A DNA stretch of 64,000 nucleotides, from positions 1-64,000 of IMG/VR virus record IMGVR_UViG_3300048672_000219. The stretch is one strand, 5' to 3'. Both the position numbers and the translations under genes were made by a program. Below the pieces are notes generated by a model. That model made no database searches and was not told the origin of the DNA. It saw only the letters and a list, made by a program, of their open reading frames with translations. This stretch comes from a virus. The stretch's first letter is position 1. Each line of letters begins with the position of its first letter. Shown in pieces: positions 61,046 through 64,000 of the stretch.

Positions 61046-62548
61046 ATGGCCGCTAAAAAGAAGCCTCCGCAGGATAAAACGGCTGCATTAGCGGCTGATG
61101 AGGGTGCGGTGATTCCACGGATTAGCTTAGGCGAGAGTGGTTTTACAGGTTTACGCACCATTTGGGGAAAAGTAATTGATGATCCCCAACGAGCTTTCCG
61201 GCATCCTTATTTCTTGCGTACATGCCAAGAAATGCGTAATGATGCTGTAATTGCTTCAGTATTTAATACATATCGAATGTTCTTGTCACGAGTTGACTGG
61301 AATGTTGTGGCTCCAATTGGTGCTACAGAAGAACAAAAAGAACGAGCTAAGTTTGTAGAGTCCTTGATGGATGATATGGAAATTAGTTGGGCAGCGTTTA
61401 TCTCTGACGTTCTTGAGTATCTTCCTTATGGTTTTTCCGTACAAGAAAAAGTGTTCCGTCGTCGTCTGCACAAGAATGGTAGTCGATATAATGATGGTAA
61501 GATTGGACTGCGTAAGCTTTCCCCACGATCCCAAGACAGCATTCTTCGCTGGACATTCTCAGAAGATGGGCGAGAACTTCTAGGTTGCGAACAATCAATT
61601 TATCAAATGGAGCATGGTGCTCTGTTTATGGATCAAGCGAATGAACGTGGATTGATTCCAATTAAGCGTGAAAAATTCCTGCTGTTTACAGCAGACGCTA
61701 CAAAAGGTAATCCCACAGGTAACTCAATTCTAAAGGGCGTATATTTAGCCTATAAAGAAATGACGTTGCTGAAAGAACAAGAAATGGTAGGAATTGCGAA
61801 GGAAGCTGCTGGCCTTCCCCTTCTGCGCCTCCCTCCAGAGTTTATGGCAGATGACGCTTCGGATGATAAGAAAGCTGTCTACAATGCTTGCAAAACTCTG
61901 CTTGACACAATGCAAGCTGGCACTAATAAGGGTATCATCTTCCCTACTAAAACTGACCCTGACTCTAAGAAGGATATGTTTGACATTAGCCTTCTGGAAA
62001 AGAAAGGTGTGCAGGGTGCAAATATTGACGCTGTTATTAAACGATATACAGACAATATCCTAAGTGCTCTGAGTGTTGACGTTTTAAAAAGCGGTAACAA
62101 TCAGCAAAGTTTCTCGTTGAATGATGGTGACACCTCTGTGTTGGCTATTGCGCTAAGTCATCGTACAAATGAGATTGCTGACGTACTGAATAAAGATTTG
62201 ATTCCTCAGATTTTTGCCTTGAATGGTTGGACTGATGAAGTTCTTCCTAAATTCGTTCCGGGCGATATTTCTGCGCAGAGTCTTGAAGAATTGTCGAAAT
62301 TCTTGCAGCGTACTGCTTCTGTAGGATTGCTGACCAAAGACTTACCTGTTCTGAATAAGATTCGTACTGCTATGGGTGTTCAAGAGTTTCCTGATGACAC
62401 TAAAGTAGAGGATTTGAATTTCACTATGGACAGCAGTAAATCAAGTGCAGGAATGCAAGTTGGTAAATCTGGAAATGGAACAGCCAACATTGGTGGTGAT
62501 AGTTCAAATCAAGATACTTCGGTTAACAACTCAGATAACAAAGCTTAA
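61046..62548 (+). CDS. portal protein
   Basis: 500 aa. Position after terL, size and features (GLRTIWGKVIDDPQRAFRHP, SVFNTYRMFLSRVDWNVVAP, then KGNPTGNSILKGVYLAYKEM and VIKRYTDNILSALSVDVLKS) fit a dodecameric portal of the DUF935/Mu gp29-like group, with a low-complexity Ser/Gly/Asn C-terminus. It forms the DNA channel at one prohead vertex. AAGGAGAATTT before ATG61046. Confidence 0.83.
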   Translation: MAAKKKPPQDKTAALAADEGAVIPRISLGESGFTGLRTIWGKVIDDPQRAFRHPYFLRTCQEMRNDAVIASVFNTYRMFLSRVDWNVVAPIGATEEQKERAKFVESLMDDMEISWAAFISDVLEYLPYGFSVQEKVFRRRLHKNGSRYNDGKIGLRKLSPRSQDSILRWTFSEDGRELLGCEQSIYQMEHGALFMDQANERGLIPIKREKFLLFTADATKGNPTGNSILKGVYLAYKEMTLLKEQEMVGIAKEAAGLPLLRLPPEFMADDASDDKKAVYNACKTLLDTMQAGTNKGIIFPTKTDPDSKKDMFDISLLEKKGVQGANIDAVIKRYTDNILSALSVDVLKSGNNQQSFSLNDGDTSVLAIALSHRTNEIADVLNKDLIPQIFALNGWTDEVLPKFVPGDISAQSLEELSKFLQRTASVGLLTKDLPVLNKIRTAMGVQEFPDDTKVEDLNFTMDSSKSSAGMQVGKSGNGTANIGGDSSNQDTSVNNSDNKA

Positions 62549-62556
62549 GGAGGAAA

Positions 62557-63639
62557 ATGGCATTTGTATATCACATCCATCTCCCAGAACAGTCGGGGGA
62601 ATATGATAAGGGTTATATTGGGTTTACTGCAACAACTGTATCTGAAAGATTTAAAGAGCACGTTGCTCTGGCAGCCATTGCGGAAAATACCTACACATTA
62701 CATAATGCGATTCGTAAACACGGTGATGCTCTTGTCGTGACCACTTTGGTAGAAGGCAGCAGCGAATATTGTCTAGATATAGAGTATAGGTTGCGACCAT
62801 ATCCAAATATCGGATGGAACATTGCCTGTGGTGGTTCTGCACCCATGTTAGGTAGAAAACATAGTGATGCAACACGTACCAAGATAAAAGCTATATTTAC
62901 TCCAGAGCATATTAAGAAGATTTCTGATAGGCAAAAAGCTATACCTACTTGGTGCCGAGGTTCATCCGATAAAGCAGTATGGGCAACCGCTTCTGAAATT
63001 TTCAAATGCTACAACGCTAATAAGGATGTAGGTGCTGTTGTGATTGGAAGGGCGTTTGGTCTTTCAGAAAAGAAATTGGAAGCAATGCTAAAGAAATTTA
63101 AATCTGGGTGGGTTCCAGATAATGATGAGGATTGGAAGATTTGGTCTGAGGATAAACCGAAACTAGAAAAAATTTGGGATGATTCTCAAGGAAAACTTCA
63201 AGCTAAAGCTGCTGAAATTACACCAGAATTAAGGGCAGCGCGGTCAAAGGGAGCGTCAGGGCGAGTCTGGACTGAAGAGATGAAGGATGCTCTTATTTTA
63301 CGAAATAAAGGTAAACGGCACACCGAAGAATCCAAGTTAAAAATTTCCAAATCAAAAATAGGTAAAAAACATACTGAAGAACAGATTCAAGCTAGGAAAG
63401 ATCGACTAGCCAAGCAACCTTGGACTAATGCGGCTAAACCCTACTTTTGGACAAAAGCTGAAGACATACGACAATTCTTGTTAGCTGGAAAAACGCAAGC
63501 AGATATATTGAGGTTCTTTGGTCTAGACAGAAAGAGTGGTTCACTTGCTGTGATAATTAAGAAAATAAAGTTTGGTTGGAATCCATCCGAGGATGAAGAT
63601 TGGATTTCCTTCAAAGAAAATTATGCAAAGGAATCATAA
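62557..63639 (+). CDS. GIY-YIG homing endonuclease with NUMOD3 repeats
   Basis: 360 aa. GIY-YIG core FVYHIHLP...KGYIGFTATTVSERFKEHV, then NUMOD3-like units (GRKHSDATRTKI, GKRHTEESKLKISKSKIGKK, HTEEQIQARK) and two similar C-terminal modules (AVVIGRAFGL...KFKSGWVPDNDEDWKIW and DILRFFGLD...KIKFGWNPSEDEDWISF). Inserted between portal and protease genes; AAGGAGGAAA before ATG62557. Confidence 0.9.
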   Translation: MAFVYHIHLPEQSGEYDKGYIGFTATTVSERFKEHVALAAIAENTYTLHNAIRKHGDALVVTTLVEGSSEYCLDIEYRLRPYPNIGWNIACGGSAPMLGRKHSDATRTKIKAIFTPEHIKKISDRQKAIPTWCRGSSDKAVWATASEIFKCYNANKDVGAVVIGRAFGLSEKKLEAMLKKFKSGWVPDNDEDWKIWSEDKPKLEKIWDDSQGKLQAKAAEITPELRAARSKGASGRVWTEEMKDALILRNKGKRHTEESKLKISKSKIGKKHTEEQIQARKDRLAKQPWTNAAKPYFWTKAEDIRQFLLAGKTQADILRFFGLDRKSGSLAVIIKKIKFGWNPSEDEDWISFKENYAKES

Positions 63640-64000
63640 TGGCAAATCACAGTCTTTTACGACTTACCTCTAAAATATACAACACTCCACATCTAATTAC
63701 AACCGATTCTTTCAATGTAATTTTGGATTACTTGGATAAACGTAATTCTGCAACCTTTGAGATGCCAGATGAACCTGTAGAACTCCCTGAACAAGAAACT
63801 CCTTATAAAGACGGATTGGGTGTTTTGCAAGTATCTGGTAGTCTTACTTATCGCCCTGTTTACGGACTTTGCGGTGAAGTTGGCACGAGCTACACTTCTC
63901 TTGTTGAGCAAGTTGAATGTATGGTTGAAGCTGGTGTGAAAACTATCGTAATGTCCGTTGACTCTGGGGGTGGTGAGGCAGCACACGTTTTCGAGACAGC
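63639..64000 (+). CDS. S49-type prohead protease, N-terminal part
   Basis: The frame runs off the window after 120 codons. LGVLQVSGSLTYRPVYGLCG, then VEAGVKTIVMSVDSGGGEAA match the start of phage S49/SppA-like peptidases that process the capsid or scaffold; the catalytic Ser would be outside. ATG63639 overlaps the stop of the GIY-YIG gene (TAATG). Confidence 0.83.
   Translation, partial: MANHSLLRLTSKIYNTPHLITTDSFNVILDYLDKRNSATFEMPDEPVELPEQETPYKDGLGVLQVSGSLTYRPVYGLCGEVGTSYTSLVEQVECMVEAGVKTIVMSVDSGGGEAAHVFET

Noticed and set aside
1-64000. CRISPR array or anti-defence island of known type
   Set aside because: No regularly spaced identical repeats of CRISPR size were seen, and no anti-CRISPR or Ocr-like gene could be recognised by sequence; the acidic early proteins are only suggestive.

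Overview
The window is a contiguous stretch of the genome of a tailed double-stranded DNA bacteriophage (Caudoviricetes) with a Gram-negative host. The host call rests on an i-spanin gene with an embedded o-spanin lipoprotein gene, on many sigma70-type promoters (TTGACA, 17 bp, TATAAT) and on the absence of a phage RNA polymerase gene. The phage looks virulent: no integrase, no repressor of the lambda type and no lysogeny module is visible, although one small serine recombinase is present. Base composition is moderately AT-rich, genes are packed tightly, and stop and start codons overlap again and again as ATGA, TGATG, TTGA or TAATG.

Layout. (1) 1-1510, rightward: lysis cassette (GH19-type endolysin, holin-like protein, Rz, embedded Rz1) ending in a terminator. 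(2) 1681-38161, leftward: a long block of nucleotide metabolism and replication genes. It holds an NrdH-like redoxin, NrdB, NrdA with an intein, a MazG-like NTPase, a phosphoesterase, a FEN/T7 gp6-type exonuclease, an SSB, two tandem tRNA-like elements, a T7-type DNA polymerase and primase-helicase, ThyX, a nucleotidyltransferase, a SleB-like hydrolase, an ATP-dependent DNA ligase and a 936-aa tailspike with NodB-like motifs, interleaved with dozens of small coupled genes. (3) 38306-50824, rightward: a GIY-YIG gene, then a probable early region of about 30 very small genes behind repeated individual promoters, rich in small hairpins. A non-coding part carries an array of host-type operator palindromes. 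(4) 50825-51484, rightward: a serine recombinase. (5) 51540-56630, leftward: HNH, HTH, HAD, HD-phosphohydrolase, ClpP-like protease, PhoH and a DNA methyltransferase. (6) 56760-64000, rightward: a possible small-terminase position, three tRNA genes, a terL gene split by a group I intron with a homing endonuclease directly upstream, portal, another homing endonuclease and the start of an S49-type (prohead) protease.

How it works together. Replication proteins are of the T7 type (polymerase, helicase-primase, acidic-tailed SSB, 5' exonuclease, ligase), but transcription relies on host RNA polymerase. dNTP supply is served by class I ribonucleotide reductase plus redoxin, ThyX, the MazG-like protein and the HD nucleotidase. 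The packaging and head genes start after the tRNAs. Since lysis genes open the window and head genes close it, the genome is probably circularly permuted or the window is cut at an arbitrary point.

The genome is heavily loaded with homing elements: four GIY-YIG genes and one zinc-ribbon/T5orf172-like gene, three HNH genes, one LAGLIDADG intein and one group I intron. Three of the GIY-YIG genes sit next to copies of one small, otherwise unrecognised protein family. The most unusual items are that small-protein/GIY-YIG module, the Fur-box-like and TetR-operator-like palindromes in a gene-free stretch near 50.0-50.3 kb, the non-canonical tandem tRNA-like RNAs near 14.4 kb, a 38-bp double-hairpin insertion inside an RMF-like gene, and the terL intron with its neighbouring endonuclease.
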